A stretch of 64,000 bases of DNA from Tanypteryx hageni. Lineage: Eukaryota; Arthropoda; Insecta; Odonata; Petaluridae. The position numbers were made by a program, and so were the translations under genes. Shown piece after piece: positions 28,001-41,200 of this stretch (position 1 is its first letter; each line of letters starts with the position of its first letter). Under the pieces are notes generated by a model. It was not told the DNA's origin. It saw only the letters and a program-made list of their open reading frames with translations, and ran no database searches. Location of the stretch: assembly GCA_028673005.1 (NCBI GenBank), contig CM054113.1:67983350-68047349 (forward strand), written 5' to 3'.

Positions 28001-31000
28001 GAGAATCAAGAAATTTTTTCATTATGCAGCTCTTTCATTTTTCCCTTGAATAATATATGTACAGGTATTTCCTTCTTAACACGAGTTTGCTTAACACAAA
28101 ATTCACTTTAGCACGATTTACCATTTGGGGAACCTGTTCACTTTACATGAAAAATTCCTGGTTATACATGAGTTGCAACATTATGTAAAAATAAAATTAA
28201 AAAATGTTGCCATTAAGGCAACATTTTTAATTTATATTTATTCATAAAATACTAGATAATATATAATTTACAGTCTCAAGTTTCACGATTAAAGTCGCGG
28301 AAACTATTAAGAGATCTTTTGTTCCGAATTTGCAGATGCAAATTATAAATTAATGAATATCCTAAGTATATTTATGTATAAATAAAAATTGATATATCCC
28401 CTGTGGTACAACGATCTCTCTTGCTTGAACACGTATCTCCCACATTTTATTTGGTTTCTTATGGGATTTATGTATTTGCTTAACATGACACTTTTTAGGA
28501 ATGTATCTCTTGTGTTAAGTGGGAACTACCTGTATTTCCAAAGTATCCAAAATATTTTTAAGGTAACTAAATCTGCAATTGCCAGAAATATCATAGATTT
28601 TTTAGTACCATTGGGATCTTACATGATCCAAGCATAAAACATGTGAAATGAGTTTTTTAAGCTTTAAATTTAATTTGAGACTATTGTATGTAATAGCAGT
28701 TTTCCATAGCTTATAATAAGAGTTTAATCAAAATATCTTTCCTTGGTCCCCATATGCGATACTTCAATAACTTATGTGTTGTGCCAACCCGCAAATAATT
28801 ACCTAATTTATATGCCAGATGTTCATACAGTGAGTTGTAAAAAAAATAGCATTAGGTAATTGCCACATCATTCTCCTATATACTATATGTTTTAAATTTG
28901 GGGGTCATATGAAACATAAATGGTACTCAATTTCATTAAAATCACATTATCACCATTAATATGCATATTATTAATTTTCAGCAAAAATATTCTTAGAACC
29001 TTGAAATGGTAAAAGTCAAAATTTTCAAATCACTATAGTTGGGAGCACGAATGAAGGTGGGTGGCAACTGGATGCACAGAAGGCAAAGAATGTCATGTGG
29101 TTTCTCTTGCTCCTTCACTTGGCCAATCAGCATCAGTCGGTTACAGCGGCTCTTGGCATGCGGTTTGTACATTTGCGGCATGATTTTTGTTTATTTGCGT
29201 GTTTCACGATTGAGATTTAAATAATACCGTCTTGTGGTGTCCTAAAATGGAGGGCGAAGGAATTAAACGCAAGGTTTTGCACAAACAAGCAAGAAAAATC
29301 ATATATAAAGTGTATCAGTACTTCAAAAACGAGTCTGAGCATGCAGACAATTCAAAACGTACAGCTGGTTACAATGTTGCCAGCTGTCAAGAGCGAACGG
29401 CGAGCACTTGTGACATAGCGGCATAGGACTTCATGCATTGTTTTCCAAAAGCTTATGCAGGCTTGCGGAGTGGCAGCAATGTAATGTGTATTTCTCTCTC
29501 TCTGTGCAGTAATCATAACTCACACCTGCTTTTGTTCGTGCTCCCAACTATAGCAATATTTTACTACATTTTAAAAAGGTTTGAAATTCTGCTCAGGTTT
29601 TATATGCCCTCAAGATTCTAATAGGGTTAAATTATCATTAATATTGCTAATAGAAAATCTTTGAACTGCTAAAGTGGAAATATTCTTAGTGAAAAAATAT
29701 TTATTTTGACAACTACATTGTAGAAATGATCATCTCCCCTATTTTTACCATACTTTCAAGATATGAAATAAATTAATGATTCATGTAGTTTTACATTCAT
29801 TATTTGTTGCATATAATTTTTAAGCATTTAATTGAAAATAATCACATTTACAGGAGTGAGGAACCTGCTCTTACCAACATGGACATTTCAACAGGACATA
29901 TGGTCTTGGTATGTTTAGATGTATTTCATTATGAATTTATCCATTAAATGTACAAATTAAGAGTAAAAATCTGATTAAAGGTAAAAGGTATGATTGCAGT
30001 GATCCTAGAAAATTACTCTGATGTATGTTCATGCGAATTTCAGTCCTATATCAATTTTTGCAAGTAAAACCTGCAATAGAGAAATTTTTATGTGGTCATA
30101 AAATGCCAGATTAAAATTTCATGGATATATACATTGATTTTATGAGTATAAATGTTTACAATATTATTATTGGATTAGCATGGCTCATTTGATTTACTTA
30201 TATATCAAAATGGAGTAACATGAGATAAAGTGATATTTTCCAAAATAAATACCCAAGTCCCTCAGTTGTCAACCAAATGCATTTTTATATTTTTTCAACT
30301 TGATTCTGAAGTTTGTTAACTATGATTCACTTTTTATTAACTGTGTTCTAATACATCAACTGAGATGTACAATGCCATTTTGTAAAGACTTGAATTCTAG
30401 TTCCAAATTAATAACATTTAGACTAATTAAAAATTAAATGCTCATTTAAGAGGAATTTTTATCTTCAACACTGATTTATGAAATAAAATGCTCTTCTTCC
30501 TAAAGTCATACATGGAGGATCACCTGAAGAACAAGGACAGACTGGAACAGGAATGGGTGGCTCTGTGTGCTTATGAGGCAGAACCATGTGCGACAACGGT
30601 AGCTCTGAAGGTGAGAAGCATCAGATAAATTGAGAGCTTTTCCAGTAATCATATCAAAATAATTTATTAAAATGTTTTCATCCCAAAATTTTGAAGTTAC
30701 CTAATAACATTTTCTGACTTCTTACAGCAAGATAATTTGAAGAAGAATCGTTATCCTGATATCGTCCCTTATGACCATTCAAGGCTTGTCCTCAATGATT
30801 TGGTTAATGCATCAGGTTCTGATTACATCAATGCATCCACTATTGTAAGTAATTTGTTGCTTGTATTTATTTTTTAAGAAATGCTTTTCTATTTCTCTGA
30901 AGTTGTATGACCTCCAAAATTCAGTATTTATTATTTGGGTATTCTTTTTCTCCAAGCCTTTTTTCTATCATTCACATTTACAAAGTTACATTTAATAAAA

Positions 31001-32214
31001 TAGACCTTAAGTTTTCATGGAAAATGTTTAACTTTTTGTAATTGGTGGAAAAAATCAAATGAGTGTGCATAATTATATTTTCATACTTTGTAGATAATAT
31101 CGTATGAAAACTTCCAGTTTCACAAATTTTGTACATTTTGATGCAGTTACCTTTGTTATACACTAAAATAAATTAACACATTCGCTGCCTTCCAAATATT
31201 GGTGATACTTCTCCCAGGAGCCAAATCTGTGATATTAGTTTTCATATTTAAAATCACCTTAAAATAACGAAAAATGTTTCAGTCAATATTATGAATTTAC
31301 TATAAAAATAACACCTTCTAAATAAAATAACATGTAAACAACTTCCTAACTAATCCAACTTGAAAATAAAATTTTTCTATTTTTTTTTTCAAAACTGAGA
31401 AATTCTAAAAAGTGAGAAAAAGAGTAGAAAGTTGTTACAATGTCCGTTTAAAAAAGTAAGATGTAAAATTTCTCAAAAAATAATATAAATATTATAAAAA
31501 TATATATTAACATTTAAAATCTCGCTTGAAAACTACTCACGAAATCAGGACCAATAACACAATAAAAAGAAAAAATGCTGCCCATTTGAGGTCTAAACTT
31601 TTACCGAGTGCCTTTCTTAGGGACGTATCCCTCACCATAAAGCCAATGGATCCAACGGTATAGGGAGCTGCATACATTTGTGATGCACATGTGCATCGCT
31701 GGCCCACCCCAGTCGCTCGGCTTGATACACATGTGCATCAATGGCAGCAAACGTGTTAAACAAGTGAAAAATTCATTATGGTACTATTTTTGATATTTTT
31801 TCAGACGGATCATGACCCTAGGAACCCAGCCTACATTGCTACACAGGGTCCCCTAAGTCATACTGCCTCTGACTTTTGGCAAATGGTGTGGGAACAAGGA
31901 AGTGTAGTGATGGTAATGTTGACTCGACTGACCGAAGATGGAGTAGCCATGTCCCACCGATATTGGCCAGAGGAAGGATCAGAACTCTACCATATTTATG
32001 AGGTGATAATGTAGTCTCATCACATTTGAATTAAATATGTTTGAGTTACCTCACATTTAGATGCCTCATTCATAACAGAATTGTTATCTACTTTATCTTA
32101 TTCAGTATTGTATTTTGTGTAAGAGAAATCTCTTGTTAACAGATATTGAGGTATAAAACTGTGATAAGTAGGCATGGCTCAAGGTACATGAGGAACATGA
32201 ACATGTATGTATGT

Positions 32215-32281
<67 letters not shown>

Positions 32282-35200
32282 TTATAAATAGCTGCTTCTT
32301 ACATACATAGGATATATCTAACAATAATAAAAGGCTACTTCTGTCCTTTTGTGGCTCCCTCTGTCATGCTATAAAAATACGAATAACTCGATAATGGAAC
32401 GAGATTCATATTTGATATTTGGCAGGAATGATCGACTCGCATATTGTAAGATGATGACGAAAAGAAATCTCGAAAAAAATCCTAGGTTCGACTCCAAGGT
32501 AGGCAATTCCATTTCCCATATGATAACACGTAAAAATCGACTTTTTGACATACAGGCTTTTATTCTTTTTGAGATCTAAATTAGAAAGAATTCACCTATA
32601 TCTTTTCCTGCCTACATTTCGAAATTCCTCATGTTAAATGTTTAATTCACATATTTTGGGGAAATCTTGCCATTTTAACAGGATGTTGCCATGCCAACCC
32701 ATTACATTGTTAAACCTCAAAATCCTATTGATATTTCAACCCTTATGGGTGAAAGCATGCTTTGAATGCTCTTACAATTAGTATGAGAGGGAGAAGGAGA
32801 AATTCTTTTCATAGCAAACATTGTAAACAACATTTTTACGTTATTTACTAAAAGGAATATATTTGAATGTAGAATATTAATCATTCACATATTAAAATTA
32901 GGTACTTAGAATCATTGTAGGAGTTCGAAACTTGAAACAACAAACACCTAAAAGAACGAAAGTTTGTTTTCTTGCCATCCAAATAAAGTGAAGGTATTTT
33001 TGTTCATTTTTTATTTCACAAAAAACTTTCTTGTTGAATTTCAACAGACATCTCCCTAGTATATCTATAATAATATAGCTACTTGTGCCTCACTCACTCA
33101 CTGACATCAAACTCGAAGGTACTTCTAGAAGGACTAGAAATCTGAAATTTTGCATGTTGGTAGATCAAGTGACACAACCGATGAGAAAAATCTAAAATCA
33201 CAAAAAAGTTTATGTTTAAGGGGTCTTTTTAACTCCAATGCTCCATTTCAATACCCCATAAGAAAAGCATGGGATTCAGTGCAAGGCTTTCTAAAAATAC
33301 ATTTTTAAATTACTTTAAATTAAGATACGAATTCGGGAAAAGAACAGTTGCCTATCTGAAAGAACGGAGTTCTTAATTTTTGAAAGCAGAATTCAAATAC
33401 CTACCGAATTAGCGTAAATATCTCCTTTTAATCGGAAAAAGTGCAAATTTTTTCCTCTTTTCAACAATGAAAATCTTTAAATACTATGGCAACGACCTCA
33501 TTGCTTTTAAAGGGATCTGATATTATATGTTACGATTGCAGTGATTTGATGCTTTTAATGGAAATTAATGCCGTCATAACAAATTACAGTTGAACTTCCA
33601 TAACTCGAATCTCAAGGAAAAGTAATAATTATTCGAGTACTAGAAAATGTAAGTTATGGAAATATATTTTAAAATATTTGTATATATACAGTGGAACTTC
33701 TATAACTCAAATCTCAAAAGAAAGCAACAATTATTCGAGTTATAGATAATTTGAGTTGCAGAATTATATTTTTTCATTTGTCTTTAATTGAATTAACATC
33801 AAGTTTATTCCCATAAGCATATAAGTTAACTTATTCTAATTTTCAATATCATGCATATTATGAAATCATCATCACCAATGTTTTCTTCCGATAATATGTA
33901 AGATTTTACTCTATCCAAAACACTTATTGCATCACGAACTGTGATTGAGGGTATCATAGATAATTGCAATTCTCATGTACTGCTGAAAGCACAAACATGA
34001 CAATTAAACTTGGGTTATCGACTCTAGGAAGGAGCGAATAGGTTTATTTTTCTTCAGAACTATAAGGGATCACATTAGAAGAAGCAACCCTGATAGCAGT
34101 GACGGTAAAATGTGAAAAGTATTTTAATGTTGTGCTTCGTAGTTTCTCTAAAAATTTGAACTCTTTTCAATTGTTCAATATGATGGCATCATACATATTT
34201 CGCAATTGTTTTTATCCAAATATGTGCTAAAGGCATGGATAATAGCATAATCTTAACAGAAAATATCCCAATTTTTCAATAAATTTAATATGTAGGATAT
34301 TGTCTTAATGATGATTATTCTTATTGCTCATGCAATGAGATCCGAGCCACTAAACTTGAAATAAGAAATTGATGGAATAATATGATCTGAAGATCCTATG
34401 CACACAGGCATAAGCTGTAAAGGTGGGAATAATTTTGAAATGAGAAAAAAGTCTGCTATGACCGGGAATCGAACCCGGGTCTTCCACTTGCCGGGCGGAT
34501 ATTCTACCTCTGAACTATCGTAGCAGAACACTTTTTCTAGTTTCTGAACACGGATGTTTCCTTGGTTGGGAAAAAAGTCTGCTATTTTTTCGTTTCAAAA
34601 TTATTCCCACCTTTACAGCTTATGCCTGTCTGCATAGGATCTTCGGATCATATTATTCCATCAATTTCTTGTTTGGCAATCTCACCATTTGAGAGGGAGG
34701 AGTTTTCTTCGATGTATCTCTTAGAGGGCATCTGTTGGGGCAGTTTGATACTAGCTTGGCTAGTTCTGTCCCAACCAAGGAAACATCCGTGTTCAGAAAC
34801 TAGAAAAAGTGTTCTGCTATGATAGTTCAGAGGTAGAATATCCGCCCGGCAAGTGGAAGACCCGGGTTCGATTCCTGGTCTTAGCAGACTTTTTTCTCGT
34901 TTCAAAATTATTCCCACTTGAAATAAGAAAACTAGGACATGAGAGAGAGAATATGGAAATTACAGATAGTTGCCTTAATTTCACGGAAAATTATAAATCT
35001 ACTGCTATTGCTCATGGAATTTATTATTTAATACATATAGGCTCCATGTGACTTAAGTGCTGTTGCCCTGGAGATCGTGTTGGTTTATTTACAAGTTTAG
35101 ATCTTGGTGTATGGTGATTTTTTGATGTGCTTGAAAGTTTGCGAGCACTGACTACTCATATATATATCTATAACAATATAGCTATTTGTGCCTCACTCAC

Positions 35201-38200
35201 TGACTGACACAAAATTCTAAAGTGCTTTTAGAAGGGATAGAAATCTGAAATTTGGTATGTTGGTAGGTCAACGGACACAACCAACAAGAAAAATTGAAAA
35301 TCACAAAAAAGTTTATATTTAAGGAGTCTTTTTAAGCCCAATGTTCCATTTCGATAACCCATAAGAAAAGCATGGGATTCAGTCAAGGCTTTCTAAAAAT
35401 GCATTTTTAAATTACTTTAAATTGAGATACGAATTTGGGAAAAGAACAGTTGCCTATGTAAAAGTTGATTTTAATAATAAACTTGTGAAGTTTTTCGATT
35501 TTCAACAATGAAAAATATTAACTACCATAGCAATGACTCCATTGCCTTTCAATGGGTATTGATTATCCATACTTCAACAGCATTGATTTAATCTTAGACT
35601 GTATTATAATCAGCTAATAATGTTTACATATGGTGGCATGATAATTTTAAATTAATTTTTTTATCTGGATAGGAGCTAAAAGCTATGAATAATGTTGCCT
35701 AATTCTAACACAAAAAATATCCTAATTTTTACATATCCATATCCATATAACAATATAGCTATAGCTGAAACAGGGCAATCTAAGTCATGATACCGGAAAT
35801 TCGGAAACTTGGACGAGAGCCAATTGCCAGAGAATTTAGATATTCCGGATAGATAATCTTAAAACAAAATATCCAAATTTTTTCATAATTTTAGTGTATA
35901 GTGTATTTTCTTAATGATGATTATTCTTATTGCTCATGTAGAGCAACCTGAGTGATGAAACATGATATATAAAAACTTGGACACGAGTCGATTGTCCGAG
36001 AATTTGTAAATTACGGATAGTTGACTTAATTTCGCAGAAAATTATAAATATTCTGCTAGGACTCATGAAATTTATTGTCTAATACATACAGGCTCCACGT
36101 GGCTGAAGTGCTGTTGCCCTGGAGATCACGTTGGTTTATTTACGAGTTTAGATCTTGGTGTATGGTGATTGGTGATTTTTTAAGCACTTGCAGTATGCAA
36201 GTACTGACAACTCATATAATAAAATAAAAGCAACAAGAGGTTGAGAGGGATATGAAGGAGCCAGCGAACACTTACACAAAGTTGTAGTCATCCACAACGA
36301 TAGAGGAAGGCTTGTAGTTTGGAGCTTTCAGGCTACTGCCCTTCGTCGGTGATAGAATAACAGAAACTAAAACATAACGTTACACTGGAGGTAGGGGAAA
36401 TGGGAAAGGATGGGGTTCGGGAAAAGAGGGGTAAGGGAAAAGACGGGTAATTGGAGTGGGAGTATTAACGAAGATTACAATAAGATAGGAAATTTTAAAT
36501 TATTCCATCTGATTCACTATTTGCAATGAACTGTGAAAGTCTTTATAAAAAGTAAGCTGTTAATTAATTTAGTCATAACCAGTTGGATTTTTTTCAATCA
36601 TTTATAGGCATAAATGGAGAGTTTGTTATGCATTCTTTGCATGAAGTGAACGCATATAGGGGAGGTCGTTTTCGTCTGCATGTTAAAACTCTGAAACCGC
36701 TGGATGTATTATGATGAAATTTGGTATTGGGGAGTTTTTCTAAAATTAATTGACCGATTCCAATTTTGGTTATAATTGGACAACAATTACGACCACTTTA
36801 CATGAAGACCTACATGTAGTTTACAATGTTCCTGTTTCAACTCTGGAACTGCTAGATGTATTTTAATATAATTTCGTATTGGGAAGTTTTACTAAAATTT
36901 GTCAATCGATTCCAATTCTGGTTAAAATTGGGCAACAATTACGACCACTTTACATGAAGACCTACAAGTAGTTGACAATGTTCCTTTGTTTCAACTCAGG
37001 AACCACTTGATGTATTTTGGTGAAATTTGGTATTGGGGAGTTTTGTTAAAATTAATTGACCGATTCCAATTTTGGTTAAAATCAGACAATAAATATGAGT
37101 ACTTTACATGAAACCTACATATATTTTACAACGTACCTTGCTTGCTTCTTGTTAAATTCTCATCTGAGAGAAAAATTTTGAGAACATTGTGAAATCTCAA
37201 AGAATGCATTTTGAAACTCTGTGTACTCTGACATGGAGTACACCTTTCCAATCTTGTTTTAATTAATTTTATGAAATGCTAGGAAGAGTCCACCAACTGA
37301 TTAATATCTAATGGCTACTTTCTATGTCTATTGGTATTGTTTTTTCTATAGACTATTAATGACCAAGAATGCTTCCTTCAGTAATCTTTATTGTAATTTA
37401 CAGGTCCACTTAGTGAGTGAACACATCTGGTGTGATGATTATCTTGTCCGCAGTTTCTATCTGAAGAACCTGAAAACTGGAGAGACCCGAACGGTGACAC
37501 AGTTCCACTTCCTGTCTTGGCCAGAGGCTGGAACACCTCTATCAACAAAAGCCCTGCTTGAGTTCAGAAGGTCAGTTTTCAATAGAGTAATACAAATGCT
37601 TCTTTATTCTTGTTTATGGTTTCTTAAAGCTTGAATCTCAATATCATGAAATACAATTGAAGAATTGATAACAAAATGTTAATAATTTATTTCTTCATTA
37701 AATCATAATTATATTTTGTCCAATATATTACTATTTACATTAAATTATTGGTATTTCTAGTGAAAAATATATTCACATCCTGTATAGTTTGAACTACTGT
37801 AAAGACCCGCATATAGGAGAATATAGGACACACCCGTGTATAGGATGCAGGGAGGTTATCAGCTCAAATTCTGAGAATTTTCTATGTTCCTGTGTATAGG
37901 ATGCAAGAAGGTTTTCTCTTAAAATTCTAGGAATAAACAATAAGTTGCAATAAAAGATTCATACCCATTCTATTAAATGATTTCCATCGAATACACTTTC
38001 TGCTAAGTATGATCTGAAAAGTGTATTTACTGAATTATTTGTATAACAAGATTTACCTGTCGAAACTACTTATTACAGGATATAGTAAAACACTTTGGAA
38101 GGCAATGTAGAAGATAAAATGTAGCAGATTTTTGTGGCTCCTACCCAATTGAAATAAAAAACACGGTAAAAATTTCTGCAATCATCTGTGAAAGTTGCAG

Positions 38201-41200
38201 TAAAAATAAAATATCTTGAATTTTAAAAAGTTATTTATTTCAATTATTGATAAAGATTTCTTCAAAGTTCCATCCCTTAATATTAACTATAATTTTCATG
38301 GTGCTTCCAGACGACGCTTCAGGGGAAATAAAAGGTTGAGAGCCATCTAGAAACAAAATGTTGAACTGTAGGCAGGTATGGTTATCTCTCTGTTGAGTTT
38401 CTGCAATTACCTAATTGACATTTTGAAGATTAAAAATTGCGTTGATACTTCTTTTGCGATACCCAGCTAATTTGCAGGTAAATTTCTTAAAGTATTACTA
38501 TGTACATAAAACGAACTTACATTCCTACTTTACAAATGACCGCACGGATTATTAATCACTTACTATGGATTTTATTTTTACCCTTATCTAGGATAGAAAA
38601 AATGAAAGTCAAGAGACAAAGTTATGATGCTAATTATAAATTAAGAGTGTGTCAGTATGCTAAAGAACATGATAATAGAATGGTTGAATGTGAATTTGGG
38701 CCCAGTGAATGTCTTATAAGAAAATGGAGAAAGGCTGAAGAAACAATAAAAAATATGGGGAAGACCAAAAAGGCGAACCGTGATATTAAAGCAAACTATC
38801 CTGAAATGGAAGTATGCTTGCTGAAATGGATAAGAGATACAAGAAGGGACTGCTTGGGTGTTAGCACGTCAGCTGTTCGTGTGCGAGCTTTGAGATTATC
38901 CAAAGAATTAACCATTAAAGACTTCAAAGCATCTATGCATTGGTGTCGTCATTTCTACAAAAGACAATTTATCAATCTGCCGACGTACTACAATAAGTCC
39001 GCGTTTACCCAAAGATCACGAGGAGAAATTAATTGCATACCAGTCCTATATAATACAATTGAGAAGAAAGTTCAATTTTTCACTTAGTCAAATAGACAAC
39101 GCCGACCAAACACTATTAACATTTGATATGCCATGTTATACAACGGCAAATGAGAGAGGTGCAAGAACCGTCACGATGAGAGGAACGGGAAATGAAAAAA
39201 ATCGTTTCACTGTCATCCTTGCCTGTATGGCTGATGCAATGAAACTGCCTCCATATGTAGTTTTTAAAAGAAAAACAATATCAAAATGCGAATTTCCCCA
39301 TGGCATCATAGTCCAAGTGCAACAGCAAGGTTGGTTTTTTTGAAAACATCACTAGTGACTGGATCAAGACTGTTTGGAAAAGGTCTGGTGGAATGCATCA
39401 AAAATCTCTCTTGGTCTTAAGACACATTCCAATGCCACAAAAATCCCAAAGTAAAAAAGAAACTCCTTGAAATAAAGACAAATTTGGTGATTATCCCAGG
39501 GGAAATGACAGCGATCCTGCAGCCTATAGATGTTGCTGTTAACAAGCTGTTTTAATCGGCACTGAAGAAGAAGTGGGCCGATTGGATGGTGAATGGCACA
39601 CACACATTCACCAAAGGTGGACTCATTCGTAAAGTAGATATAAAAACAATCTGTCAGTGGATCGTGGAAGCATGGAAATGTTAATTAAGGGATTCAAAAA
39701 ATGTTGCATAAGTAATGCTTTAGATGGAAGTGAAGACGACATATTATGGGAAGATGTTGACAACAACGGCACGACGACCAAAAAATTAGAATCAGATGAA
39801 TCTGAAGCTTCAGAAACAAATTAAGTTCATGATGAGTTTCATATTATGGATGACTCCAATAATGGCAAATTTCTAGGATTTTAGGGAAATTGTTTGAAAA
39901 GTATGGTTTGTTTTCTTGGTTGAAGATCTTTTCAATGAGCAGATGCTTGATTTTTTAATTTTAGTTATCAGGTATTTCATTTTAACTCTGTACAGAAAGA
40001 ATGAAAAATGTTTAGTATCCATGTATGAGTATGTGGCTAATGAAGCCAAAATATCTTGTATATACAATTATTGTTTATAAAAGTGCAATCTTTTTTCATA
40101 TTAAAAAGTTTTATTTTAATTAAAACACTTTTATGGTTAATAAATATTAGTTTGCAGCTGTTTATTTTTCATTTTTCATCGAACATTTCATAGAGAGAAA
40201 AACATGAAATATTATGTACCCGTGTATAAAATGCACCCTACTTTTTAGCTTTGAAAATTTGGAAAAAAGTGCATCCTTTACGATATAAAAAATCTTGCTT
40301 TATAGACTTAACATTAAATCAGTTTTAAAAAATGTAATTACATGACATGCTGGATGTGTATGGGAAAATATAAAATTAAGTTAATCAGAGATGACAATAG
40401 TTACAGTATTTGAACTATTTTGAAAAAGTCCAAACCAAGACTAATGTAGGCTGGTTTCCCAAAATTGACGCCCTGAATTGATTACTTATATTGACAGGAA
40501 ATGTTTCAGTATGTGTTAGTCATTCCAAGGAATTCTCATACCATAAATACAATTTGTAATTCATAGTTTATCAATGATAAGAGTAAAATTGGAAAACAAA
40601 TTAATATAGCATTAGCAGGTTTAAAATACTAAAAGTAATGTCAAAATCTCTTTCTGACATATTTTGCATGTATTTTTTTAAATAAACAAATTTAATTAAT
40701 GTTACTGTTTATACGCTAATATGTATGGATCAACTGTCCACTGCTGAAGGGTAGTACAGTGGAAAAGAAAATAACCCATTTGTTTACTTGTCTATGCTCA
40801 AGCCGAGTTTGGTAATAATCATCTATATGGCAACAATCCGATAAACTGTGATTTAAAATGCAAAAACGCTATATTTTAGTAGAAATTCAAGAAAATACAA
40901 TCGATTATCAAAATTCTGTGATAAGAATTAGAATCTACATTCTTTTCACCTTAGAAAAGTACAAATCTCGCTCTGATATCATAATTTTAAGATATTTTAA
41001 TGTAGTTATTGCTATAGCCATTGTAATTTAAAAACCTCATTCATGGAATCTATTAAAATTGCATACATTGACTACGACTACGCAGACGATTATGCAAAAC
41101 ACGATGACTGCTTTTGATGCTCAACTGTTTGAATTACGGTAAAATTTTACATGGAATGTGTATAATTATAAACATGCAATTTCTTAAGGCAATGTAAATG

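Larger units (their letters stand above)
34369..34915. mobile_element. Inverted pair of tRNA-Gly-derived SINE units with 15-bp TSD
   Basis: 547 bp flanked by the direct repeat ACTTGAAATAAGAAA (34354-34368 and 34916-34930). It holds a tRNA-like segment in minus orientation (34450-34525) and the same segment in plus orientation (34815-34888). Their flanks (cagcttatgcctgt, cggatgtttccttgg) are arranged as inverted repeats around the centre. The duplication length fits LINE-mediated retroposition. Confidence 0.8.
33061..36220 (+). repeat. Two direct copies of a long interspersed repeat
   Basis: 33066-33370 and 35165-35460 share a start (tctataa[t/c]aatatagcta) and about 300 bp of near-identical sequence. 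The ends at 35040-35150 and 36090-36215 match too (gctgttgccctggagatc, tagatcttggtgtatggtga). So two head-to-tail copies of one element lie here, the first enlarged by the SINE pair at 34369-34915. 33586-33770 also has two short pieces like Tigger ends (cagttgaacttccataactc). No transposase seen. Confidence 0.65.

Noticed and set aside
32470..32500. B-box-like GGTTCGACTCC
   Set aside because: No A box at a proper distance and no cloverleaf can be drawn.
34450..34888. Functional tRNA genes
   Set aside because: A and B boxes are good, but the anticodon loop lacks U33 and both copies sit inside a duplicated SINE-like insertion.
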